Shown: positions 11,000 to 23,600 of the stretch, one piece after another | Position numbering within the stretch: position 1 is the first letter of the stretch | Layout of the letters: each line of letters begins with the position of its first letter | Assembly: GCA_028583405.1 (NCBI GenBank) | Contig: JAPTMU010000108.1 | Span: 331,382 to 395,381, forward strand | Length of the DNA: 64,000 bases | Reading direction: 5' to 3' | Source: Pogonophryne albipinna | Lineage: Eukaryota; Chordata; Actinopteri; Perciformes; Artedidraconidae | The notes under the pieces: model-generated | What the model saw: only the letters and a program-made list of their open reading frames with translations | What the model was told of the DNA's origin: nothing | Database searches by the model: none | Program-made: the position numbers and the translations under genes

Positions 11000-11590
11000 C
11001 TGTTTCAGCGGAGAGTGTAGTCCCCTGTGCCGTCCTGGCTTGCCGTGTCTTTGTCCCCCCGATCCGCTGACGGCGGCTTCTGGGCTGCCTGCTAGAGAGA
11101 TGTCTTCTGGATCCTCCTCCTCCGGCCCGCTGATGGCGGCTTCCGGGTCGATGCTGGAGAGATGTCTTCCCGATCCTCCGTCTCCGGTCCGCTGATGACG
11201 CCTCCCGGGTCGACTGCTGGAGTGGTGTCCTCCCGATCCTGCTCCTCCAGTCCGCTGATGGCTGCTTCCGAGTCGACCTCCTCGTCGAGGGCCACGTCCG
11301 TCCTGATGTCGTCCACGGTCCTAGCAGGTGGTTTCCCCGCCGCACACTGGCTCCAGCTGTCCCCCTTTCCTCCTAGACGGACGGCATGAGAGATCCGCTG
11401 GGTCACTCGGTCGGGGCCGGAGAGCCTGGGATTGAGCCACTTTGTCCTGATGACCTTCAGCCAGACGAACTCTGCTGTGTCGGCCTCCTGGGTCCCTCTT
11501 TGGCGTCACCAACCTGTGTGGAGAAATCTGATACAAATCCCTCAAGCCTACGCTCAGGGCTCCTGGGCCCTCAGCTGTTTGACCCATTTA
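11000..11590 (-). pseudogene. Retroviral-type pol (integrase C-terminus) remnant
   Basis: On the - strand around 11590-11330 a frame resembles the small C-terminal DNA-binding domain of retroviral integrases: a VWLKVIR-type strand, an LNPRLSGP turn and a following AVRLGG segment. Downstream the frame runs into an acidic and Gly/Ser-rich tail made of a tandem repeat of about 60 bp (about 11055-11280). The core DDE domain was not recognised upstream. Classification rests on a short motif and the position just before the 3' LTR. Confidence 0.45.
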
Positions 11591-11599
11591 AAATCTAAA

Positions 11600-14500
11600 T
11601 ATAATATGAACTGCTAATGTTTCTGGTAAAGAAACACACTAATGTTATGGATTCAAAAACAACCAAAATCATGATACTGACAAAATGAATGATTTCCTGG
11701 TGATACTGCCTTTACCTGTCAGTGCTGAGATATTATCAAGATCTCTCACAGTAGACTCTTGGCCACTGATTCTGCATCTGTGTTACCTGTTATAACTCAA
11801 TCAATATTAGAAACATGTCAACATCCATCAAACAGTATCTTATCCCCAGATATGGAGCAGGTCAATTCTAAAACTGTCAATCAATGGTCAGATTGAACAT
11901 CCGAGTTGGGGCAGCAGGTTCCTTTCAGTCCCTAAATGAAAAATGTACATTGTGAAGTTTACACTCCCCCTTTTTACACATGAACCTCATGTGTAACCAA
12001 AATCCTGTATGGGAAGAAAACCTTCAGGTAACCATTGACTGAGTTACTCTCCCACAGAGCCCCAGAGTAATGTGTTAGTCCAACAGCATGCTTGATTAGT
12101 CATTGTTTTAAATCATGCAGTTGCACTGATCACATGCAGACATACACTCACACTCACACTGTCAGGTTGTAAAGTCAAGTTTGGTCAGGTTCGCCCCAGA
12201 GTCAGTCATTGACAGTGCCTTCTCAAGTTACACTGTCGGTCAGGGTCAAAGGTCAGTTGGTCTCAGTCCTTTTGGCCATGTGTCGTGCTCTGCAGAGACT
12301 TTGATATGTCAGCATAGGCCAGTATCCTTTGTCTACAAAAATCTGTCATATATGGAGCGCCATCATTTATTAATTCACAATTACAACTATACTTTTCAAG
12401 ATATCTCTAACTTTTCATCGGAACAGCTGTTTCCCACATTTCCTGAAATGTGTTAGCCAAAAATGTCACTTCCTCATAGTACTACTACTGCAGTTTATTA
12501 ACACCTAATCTATATTAAAATGTCTAATAGATCTATTTCAGAAACTTGTGCATATAATTATTATCTTGAGTCAAAACATTATCAGGATCTGTAAAGTTCT
12601 GCTATGTATTTCATAACTCATATTAATTTATCTTCAATTCTGGTCCACTTAAAGAACAATGTTAACCTCTTTAACAGTGAGTAGAACCTTGGGGGTACGA
12701 ACATGTAACAATCACTCCTTCCTTTATTAAGGATTTAAAAACAGAAGTAATTTCATCAATGGTTTGTAGTTGAATTTAGGAATTATCACTTATGGTAGGT
12801 ATGTTTTTACTTTTTAACATCTCCAAATGTCAGTTAATTACTAATTAAATGGATGTCCATGAGGAGGTGGTGACACTTTGTCTTTTAAACTCATAATCTG
12901 GTGCCGTGCGCTCCCTGTGAAGCTGCAACTAAGATTTTAAAAACCACTGCAGGGTGGGTCAAGTGACCCATTCTCCCTATTGGTCGTCAATAATATGCAG
13001 CTTTACAATGGGTGATCCAAGGCCCCACATTTGTTTACTCCCAATTATATTGCTTTTTCAAAATGAAATTAGCTGTTTTTAATTTTAATTTAATTTTAAA
13101 CTCTACATTTTGGACGACAAACAACAGTTATTTCCCCAGAAAAAGTTCTCCTGTAGTAATATATGCTACGATGGTGAAGCCAATACCTCAAATTGAAATA
13201 CTATATTTTCTTTAGAACTAGCTTTCCCTTCAACATGGCCTATATAAATAAATATGTGTCTGATCTTATAGAGATGTTACTAAAACTCTCCCTTTGAACT
13301 GATCAATACTGTAACAAATTAAAAGACTACCAAATTCACACATGAATAAAAACTCTAAAAGAATAATTTGTAAACATGATGAAAAGATTGAAGAATATGG
13401 TTCTACACTGTACTCCTAACTCCCAAACACCCACTACTTAAAGTCTAGTGCATACTTCCATCACGCCCCCCTTTTCCCTCAGTGTGTTTTAGGATGATTT
13501 TTCACTTCACTTTAATAGTTTCCTCTTTACCGCTATTTTTAATTTACCAATTGATTAATTCATGGTTAATACATCTTCTTATCTTCACTTATTTATCAAG
13601 TCAATTCAAGTTCTTTACATTTGGTTCTTTAAAATACATTAGTAGATACCTTGTGGAGTATTCACAATAACTAATCCTCTCTAGGATATGAAATCCGTTC
13701 ATCTTTAAGCAGATACTATTTCCTTATTTATCTTTTGTTCATGATAACAATGGTATAACAACCACACGTTTTACCCATAGCTAGTTTCTATGTCAAGATT
13801 ATTATGTGTTATATGTATAATCAGATGTCTTGTTTGCTAAACAAGAATAATAAACTTTATTCTTTTCAGTATTCCAGACCATCATTTAAACAAGCAGCCT
13901 CTTATCTAAACACTAAGCATTAAGGTTTCTACACCACCCCCTGGGAAACTCTTGCACAATTATGCTGTAAAATCATTGCATCATTCCTTCAGAGTCTGAA
14001 CCATCTGAGACAAGCATGTCTCAAGATCTTGTCATAATGAGCACAGTCAGTGATGCAGCTGTAGTCAGTGGCAGGGTCCCCCAAAAAGCTAGGACCGGCC
14101 CTGGTCAGTGGGCTCCAAGGAAACTCTCCCTGGCATTGGGATGAGGGAAGGAATCACTTGGCAGACACACGTTCTTTGTTGTCTCTGTACAGCAGAAATC
14201 CCCCAAAACCGCAGTACCTCTTCACACCACTGTTGCCTTGACAACGAGGCACAAGCAAAATGTCAATATCTCCTCAGAGATGCGTTCTTTGCACACTTCT
14301 TCTGTTTGCAGTGAGCAACTCTTCACCAACACACTGATTCAGAGAACCCAAAAGGTGGTGCACAGCTATCCAATGCTGCTGTAATCACAGCCATTCAGCT
14401 ACTGAGAAAAACTCAATTTAAATCTCTCTCCCAACGGGTTACAAAATAAAACGGCTGAGGTCAGGAATGCTGAAACATGTGAATGTTAAAACAAACTAAT

Positions 14501-16449
14501 GATAGTAGTCTGCCTATTCTTTATTACTTCAGTTCTAAGTTAATAGGCAAAACAAGGAAACTCTCCCTAACCACAGATTCATATTTTATCTACTTGGTTA
14601 TTCTATTCATTTTCAAATTGTTTATCTAAGTTGTGTTACAAGCATGGTGAGGTTGTAACAGAATACACAAATAACTGTATTCAATCCGCGCCGTATTTGA
14701 AAACTGTAATGAATTAAAATCAATGTTTAACGACGTAATATAAGTTAAATATATTGTTAAGCTAATTACTGTTTTATTGTGAAGGCATCTCTGGTGAACA
14801 GCGGCCTGTGGCTTTTATTTTGAAAGGCCGTTCCGGAAATATACTCCGTAATGTGAACAGTGAGTTTGACTTCTAGAAACACGGAAAGTTACGATAACAA
14901 TCGTTCTAATGCATTAAATAAAGTCATGAAAGAGACAAGGAGGGGGAAAGGCGTGTGGAAGTCAGCAATGAACTGAAAATGCCACCAATCCTCCGTTTTA
15001 ACCATGGTTTTAAAGTGATGGCGGACATTGAAAACCGAAGCGGGCATATACACACATACCCCGTCATACATACACAAGATTCCTTCTGACCGACAAGAGC
15101 TCAAAAACCCTTCTGCTTATCACTTACTACTCTTTGTTTTATTCATAACCTAAAAATACAATTGTGGTGAATAGCTTGCGTCTTCCTACTCTCAAAACTT
15201 CTCATAAAAACCTCAAAGTGACGTAACTGTGTCCCACAAAAACTATGCTAAAAACACAAATTATAGTTTCTTATTTATTTCAATATCTACCACCTCAAAT
15301 CACACATTGATCAATTAATTTTCAATGTATTCACTCCAACTTCAGATCACTCGAACTTTCACTTCTTCCATGATTGACTTTGTATCTATTATCTGACTAG
15401 GTTGATATGTGTTCATTTGTATTTATTAATACACTGGACAAATCTTGTCGTTACTTAATGTCCTTATTCTATTTATTTGAATGTTCTTAATTCAGACGTG
15501 CACACAGCATATGGTTATACACCCTGTTCGCCTCCAGAGGGCAGCAGCTGACCACGAATGAACTTCCTCTGTCTGATGAAGCTCCCAGCTTCTGCAAACC
15601 TTGTCTCCTGTTCTGCACTAAACTATACTTCTGCCCTTTCCTCTCAATTATTACACAGATTTGACGTAAAAAATCACACAGAGTTTATTCCCTTATACAT
15701 TCTGTCCGGCTTTTTTTGTGCGATGTATTATTTCAACAGATAATCCTGGCTTTTGGGGGCGCTTCGACACCTCTCTTTAGAGATGTGACCCCCACATGGA
15801 GATTAAACCCAAGCCAAAAAAATCCTTTATCGTCACATTTAGCTGTTCAGATCAACCCCACAGCAAGAGTTTGTGAAATCCGGTCCTTCCAAATAGATTT
15901 TGAAATTTGCGTATTTCCTCTTGGATATACCCACATATAATATCGACTTCAGCTTTCTGTCAGCCTATAGTCTACAGAATTTCCCCAGCGAGTCAGCCGT
16001 GCAGGGGACCTCGCTGGTTCACTTTACTTTAGTGAGTTAAGATACTGGAATGCAATACCAGATTCTTACACACACTTAGTGCCTTATAGGTCAGGAATGT
16101 CCTACCTGACTCTTATACACACTTAGTGCCCTATAGGTCAGGAATGTCCTACCTGACTCTTATACACACTTAGTGCCCTATAGGTCAGGAATGTCCTACC
16201 TGACTCTTATACAAACACTTTCTTAAGTATTGTATTTTTTACCGTGACTAAGAACACTGAGAATGCCGCTGACAACTCTAAAATTTTGTAGCAAAGCCAA
16301 ATCACAGATTTTGGTAATCAACAGGTATCTGTTTTACCTTTGTATCATGTAGGACGTCCTGGTTTAATTGTCAACGGTGTCCCGGGTGTCCTCCCCTGGA
16401 CAGAAATTCGTCCGCTGGCTGTCGGTGGTCCTTCTAGAGACCAGCACTC
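11600..16449. other. Internal region of the LTR element, no recognisable gene
   Basis: About 4.8 kb without a frame longer than about 80 codons and without recognisable gag, protease, reverse transcriptase or env motifs. It is AT-rich and probably heavily mutated. A CTCF-like word (CCTCCAGAGGGCAGC) sits at 15531-15545. An inverted pair GGGTCA..TGACCC lies near 12956. Confidence 0.55.
16071..16216. repeat. 47-bp tandem repeat, three copies
   Basis: Three near-identical copies of ACACACTTAGTGCCCTATAG followed by GTCAGGAATGTCCTACCTGA and CTCTTAT, inside the LTR element close to its 5' end. Confidence 0.92.
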
Positions 16450-16469
16450 ATCACGTCGGGAGTTCACCA
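16450..16469 (-). other. Primer-binding site, tRNA-Trp-like
   Basis: The - strand sequence TGGTGAACTCCCGACGTGAT starts three bases after the 5' LTR end. Compared with the complement of a vertebrate tRNA-Trp 3' end it differs by a 2-base insertion and one substitution. This position and the initial TGG are diagnostic of a PBS. Confidence 0.75.
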
Positions 16470-16472
16470 GCT

Positions 16473-17392
<920 letters not shown>

Positions 17393-17480
17393 GTAGGTGT
17401 CCTTGGGTGCTTTGGAAGGCGCCTCTAAATAGAATGAAGTATTATTATTTGTGGTACGTAATGCTCCTGATGTCCCCAAG

Positions 17481-17647
17481 AGAGAAGCCCTTCCCCTGCC
17501 TGGTCTGTGGGAAAGCGTTCACTCAGAAGCACACGCTGCTGGTTCACCAGCGCAGTCACAGTGGAGAGAAACCCTTCATCTGCAACGTCTGCAGCAAGTC
17601 TCTGAGCACCAAGCACGCTCTGCAGGAGCACATGCACCTGCACCAAG
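17481..17647 (+). CDS. zbtb24: zbtb24 exon: zinc fingers a and b
   Basis: Two C2H2 fingers: [20 protein letters not shown] and [20 protein letters not shown]. The start is set at the acceptor CCCCAAG|AGAGAAG, which needs GG from the previous exon to give a GEKPF linker. The donor is CACCAAG|GTGGGG, phase 1. The pyrimidine tract before the acceptor is weak, so the start is less certain than the end. Confidence 0.78.
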
Positions 17648-20600
17648 GTGGGGGTCCTACATGCATCACAAACATCTAGCTCTGGGTATTCTGTTTGCAG
17701 GTCTCTGCATCCACATCGTGTGCTTTCATGATGTTCTCATGATTAGCTTCATGTGTCATTTAGTCAAAGATATTCAATCATCTTCTAAAACTACGGAAGG
17801 GGATTAGGGCCACGTGTGCATTTCTTTTTCAGATCCAACCCAAAGTTATCTTTTATTAAGAATTCCCACTTTTTTTTCTTCGTTTTTATACTTTTTCTAA
17901 GAATTACGACTTTCAGAATTCCTTATTTTCTTCTCTTAGATATTTCACTTTTTTCTCAGTAACTCATTTTTATAATACTTTTGGTCAGATATCGTCATTT
18001 TTTAAACATGTGGCCCGAATACAAATCAAATCAAGTTTTATTTATATAGCACATTTATAAGCGATGTTTGGTGGAACCAAAGTGCTGAACATAAAATAAA
18101 CATAGTCTACAGTAGAGACACTTTACAGCAAATACAACAGCACAGACCCTCTATCCTCAGACCCTCTATCCTTAGACCCTCTATCCTCAGACCCTCTGTC
18201 CTCAGACCCTCTGTCCTCAGACCCTCTGTCCTCAGACCCTCTGTCCTTAGACCCTCTGTCCTCAGACCCTCTGTCCTCAGACCCTCTGTCCTTAGACCCT
18301 CTGTCCTTAGACCCTCTATCCTTAGACCCTCTGTCCTCACACCCTCTGTCCTCAGACCCTCTGTCCTCAGACCCTCTGTCCTCAGACCCTCTGTCCTTAG
18401 ACCCTCTGTCCTCAGACCCTCTGTCCTCAGACCCTCTGTCCTTAGACCCTCTGTCCTCAGACCCTCTATCCTCAGACCCTCTGTCCTCAGACCCTCTGTC
18501 CTCAGACCCTCTGTCCTTAGACCCTCTGTCCTCAGACCCTCTGTCCTCAGACCCTCTGTCCTTAGACCCTCTATCCTTAGACCCTCTGTCCTCAGACCCT
18601 CTGTCCTCAGACCCTCTGTCCTCAGACCCTCTGTCCTTAGACCCTCTGTCCTCAGACCCTCTGTCCTCAGACCCTCTGTCCTTAGACCCTCTGTCCTCAG
18701 ACCCTCTGTCCTCAGACCCTCTATCCTCAGACCCTCTGTCCTCAGACCCTCTGTCCTCAGACCCTCTGTCCTTAGACCCTCTGTCCTCAGACCCTCTGTC
18801 CTCAGACCCTCTGTCCTTAGACCCTCTGTCCTTAGACCCTCTATCCTTAGACCCTCTATCCTTAGACCCTCTGTCCTCACACCCTCTATCCTTAGACCCT
18901 CTGTCCTCAGACCCTCTGTCCTCAGACCCTCTGTCCTTAGACCCTCTGTCCTCAGACCCTCTGTCCTCAGACCCTCTGTCCTTAGACCCTCTGTCCTCAG
19001 ACCCTCTATCCTCAGACCCTCTGTCCTCAGACCCTCTGTCCTCAGACCCTCTGTCCTTAGACCCTCTGTCCTCAGACCCTCTGTCCTCAGACCCTCTATC
19101 CTCAGACCCTCTGTCCTCAGACCCTCTGTCCTCAGACCCTCTGTCCTTAGACCCTCTGTCCTCAGACCCTCTGTCCTCAGACCCTCTGTCCTTAGACCCT
19201 CTGTCCTTAGACCCTCTATCCTTAGACCCTCTATCCTTAGACCCTCTGTCCTCACACCCTCTATCCTTAGACCCTCTGTCCTCAGACCCTCTGTCCTCAG
19301 ACCCTCTGTCCTTAGACCCTCACATCGTACAAGGAAACACTTCCAGAGAAACCCCACAGTTTAAAGGGAACATGGGAGAAAGCTCAGACAGAGCAACAGA
19401 GGCGGGATCCCTCTCCCAGGACGGACAGACGTACAATAGATGCCGTGTGTAAATCCAAGAGATAATACATTTTACAGCATATAGACCGAATGTTAGGAAA
19501 TGCATGTGTCTGTAACAAGAAGATGAATCCACGAGGATGTCAGCTACAATCCTGTGGAAGCCATCAGGGAAGCAGCATGACGAGACCCAAGGCAGGACCG
19601 CAGAGACAGGATCAGCCACGACCCGAAGTCCACGACTTAATCCAGAACTCAGGATAGAGGATCCAGGACACAGGATAGATAGATCCCGGCGTAGATATAG
19701 ATACAAAACAAGAAAAAAGATTTGGCTGCGTTAATCGGAACAAGAGAATACACAGACACAGACAGAGAGGGAAAAGGTCATTGGATCAAAGTTATTCTTG
19801 ATAACCCTCTAGAAAGATCTCATGAACTTCCCCACTCAATCTATCAAGACCCGAGCAGTTCTATTAGATATAAGAAACAGAGATGGGGGGGGGGAATACA
19901 GAATATCTTCCGCAGTAAACGGCATTTTCAAAAGTGTAATTATGATTTTTAAACTCACCATAAAGATGTCATCCTTCAGTTTGTGGCAGCGTCTCTGTTC
20001 TCTTCTCACTGCTGTGTGTCTCTCAGGAGAGAAGCCGTTCGGATGTGATCGATGTGGGAAGACTTTCACTCAGAAGCGTCAGCTGAAGAGTCACTGCAGA
20101 GTTCACACAGGTGAGCACCATCAGCACATCCTTATGCTGTAAGCTCATTCATCTAATACCTTCTTTCTTTAAAGGCAAGTCTCTCCCAGAGTGCGCTCAG
20201 TGCCATCACACGTTCATGGACACGGCTCAGCTGAAGAAGCACCTGAGAACTCACACAGGTACATCAGGTCTATGAATACCATTGTTCTGTGGAGGTGAGA
20301 TCTGTGATGTTGTTGTTGTTCAGGTGAGATCTGTGATGTTGTTGTTGTTCAGGTGAGATCTGATGATATTGATGTTGTTCAGGTGAGATCTGTGATGTTG
20401 TTGTTGTTCAGGTGAGATCTGTGATGTTGATGTTGTTCAGGTGAGATCTGATGATATTGATGTTGTTCAGGTGAGATCTGTGATGTTGTTGTTGTTCAGG
20501 TGAGATCTGTGATGTTGTTGTTGTTCAGGTGAGATCTGTGATGTTGTTGTTGTTCAGGTGAGATCTGATGATGTTGTTGTTGTTCAGGTGAGATCTGTGA

Positions 20601-23600
20601 TGTTGTTGTTGTTCAGGTGAGATCTGTGATGTTGTTGTTGTTCAGGTGAGATCTGATGATGTTGTTGTTGTTCAGGTGAGATCTGTGATGTTGTTGTTGT
20701 TCAGGTGAGATCTGATGATGATGTTGTTGTTGTTCAGGTGAGATCTGTGATGTTGTTGTTGTTCAGGTGAGATCTGATGATATTGATGTTGTTCAGGTGA
20801 GATCTGATGATGATGTTGTTGTTGTTCAGGTGAGATCTGATGATGATGTTGTTGTTGTTCAGGTGAGATCTGATCAGTGTTGGGCAAGTTACTTCCAAAA
20901 TGTAATATATTACATATTACTTATTACTCTCTTTTGAAAGTAATAAGTTACATTACAATATTACTGTCTCTGAAATGTAATGAGTTACACTACTTTAGTT
21001 ACTTTTTTAGTTACTTTCACCAAAATAACCGCAAAAGAATAGCTAGGTATTTTAAATGCTGAAATGTAGTTTAGTGCAGCTCATTATACATCCAGTGAAG
21101 GGCGATGTGGTAGCATAACAACTGTGTAGGCCCTTAAGGCGACTAACAACTTGTATAACACGGCTTAGTTGAATACTCGATTCTGATTGTAACTTCTTAA
21201 CATGTGACACGTTGTTAATACAGCAGTACAGACCACTGTCAAGGACTATAATGAAGGTTGCTAAGGAAAGAAAGAGAAAGGAAAAGAGGTTAAAAGACGG
21301 AGCGCTGGACGTCAGATAAATCACCAGAAGAAGGCAGAGAGGAAGTAAACAATAACAGGACACGGAATGGGCTCTGTAGTGTGTTTAGTATATGGCCGTG
21401 TACAGGCCCGGCTCCAGAACAGAATGACTCAGGGTGCCTCTGAGGTTACAGGGGGCGCAGCAGTAGTAGGTTTACATGAGCAATAGTGGCCGGCAACAGC
21501 AATGAAAAATAGCATTGATGGTCCCAATGAACAGATTATGGCCTTTGTTATGTTTTGAAACCAAGCAAGTGAGAACATTTCAAGTGAGTTAAAAGTGCAA
21601 TCCTGAAATATTTCATACAGTCCAAAGTGGACTGTGGCAAAGAAAAGCACAAAAGCTTCAAAACTGTACTGATAAAACAAATGAGAACATATTGTAAATC
21701 AAGGCACATATTATTTGAACCATGGGCGTCGCAGCCATTATATGAGGGTGGGACAAGTCCCCCCCACTTTTTCAAATGATTAGTTTAGACCCCCCCCACT
21801 TTTACCATGTGGAAAGTCCGTGAATCGGTCTATCCACTCGCCGCACTCTGTAGAGCGCTGTGTCAGTGCTTCACTATCAACTCCATTCCATAATAAGTAA
21901 TCGGGCAGTTGGATGTGTGTAGAGGTGTGTGTAGAGGTGTGTGTGGTTAACACGTAGCAGCCTGCAGTCACTCTTCAGCTGTTCTGATGAAGGTAAACAC
22001 AGCGAAGGCGGTGCGTAAAAAGGCACAGCTCTTTACGCGCTGGTGCTGCACTTCTCAGAGGCGGAGTTACACGTCCCGCTGCCTCCTGATGCTGCAGCCA
22101 TTTCATGAAGTGAAGGAGGTTTTCCTTCAAACAGCTGCGGGCAGCAGATACCGTGAGAGTCCCGACATGAATTCATAGATCAAGGCAGACTGGTTTACTC
22201 TGCTGTTTTGCCAATCCGGTGCTTAAACAAATAGCTCTACACCCCTGGCCGACATGTCTTTAAAATGAAGTCAGAGTTTGAAATATATCTCAAATAATGT
22301 ATGCACTGCCATTTCCCCACATCAACATAACAGTCTGCAATGAAACGGTTGTCTCCTGTGCGCTCCTCTTCCTACTTGGCGCACCGGTAACTTTCTCGTG
22401 CGCACGAGAGGCTGAGACCCTGAGCCACAGCTGAGACCAGGCTGAGCCACAGCTGAGACCAGGCTGAGCCACAGCTGAGACCAGGCTGAGCCACAGCTGA
22501 GACCAGGCTGAGCCACAGCTGAGACCAGGCTGAGCCACAGCTGAGACCAGGCTGAGACCAGGCTGAGCCACAGCTGAGACCAGGCTGAGCCACAGCTGAG
22601 ACCAGGCTGAGCTGAGCCACAGCTGAGACCAGGCTGAGCCACAGCTGAGACCAGGCTGAGGAACAGCTGAGACCAGGCTGAGCCACAGCTGAGACCAGGC
22701 TGAGCCACAGCTGAGACCAGGCTGAGCCACAGCTGAGACCAGGCTGAGCCGCAGCTGAGACCAGGCTGAGACCAGGCTGAGACCAGGCTGAGGAACAGCT
22801 GAGACCAGGCTGAGCCACAGCTGAGACCAGGCTGAGCCGCAGCTGAGACCAGGCTGAGCCACAGCTGAGACCAGGCTGAGCAACATCACAAAAGCCATTT
22901 TCAACGGCTATCTGGTGAAAGATGAACCAGGCTACTGGATGAAATAACATGACTGGTATAGGTGCGAAAATTAAACACGTTTTGAAAAAAATATTATGAT
23001 AAAATATTTGTATATATTTATAATTCTGCAAATATTACGATAAACTCACAGCTATTTGGCGGCCCGGCAGTAACACCTGGGGGTTGGGAACCCCTGCTTT
23101 AAGGTACTCTCTCTCAAAATGGTAATTTGCATTATGTTTTAATTATACTTCTTATCATTCAGAAGCTTGTTGTGTGTGTTTATGTTTTACTGAGTGCTGA
23201 TAGGCCATTTCCATCCCAGTATTCAGTTTACTGTTTATTTTCTGTGCACATTACATAGATAGCTAATATTCTACTGCTTGGGACTTTGAGTCTTCAAAAT
23301 GTCCAATGTCACAGACTGGGACTTACTTTAGAGTCAGTTGTATTTACATTCAGTATGACTTGTTATGATTCAATGTTGATGAAAGGGAAATGACCGTTTC
23401 CCTTTCATCAACATTGAATCATCATCTCATCCCAGAGTGTTCAGGAAATCAGTGGGGATACTGAACAGGAAGCATTTCAGTCAATGATACCATTCCTAGG
23501 TGAACTTAACATCTGGAGTCAGATCAGTCTCAATATTAATAAATGCTCACAGAAGGATTCACAAATGTATTTTGCGATTTATATATAAATAACTCTCCAC

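Larger units (their letters stand above)
17648..20026 (+). other. zbtb24 intron with repeats
   Basis: Contains a LINE-tail motif (18024-18100), a 15-bp minisatellite (18142-19322) and a continuing interspersed repeat (19323-19735). No further exon was recognised. Confidence 0.6.

Noticed and set aside
18107..19357. 416-codon - strand frame of Arg-Thr-Glu-Gly-Leu repeats
   Set aside because: A 15-bp minisatellite kept in frame by its length; edges are intronic repeat sequence.
22290..23031. 219- and 204-codon - strand frames
   Set aside because: They read through the 22-bp array inside a nested hAT; no conserved domain.
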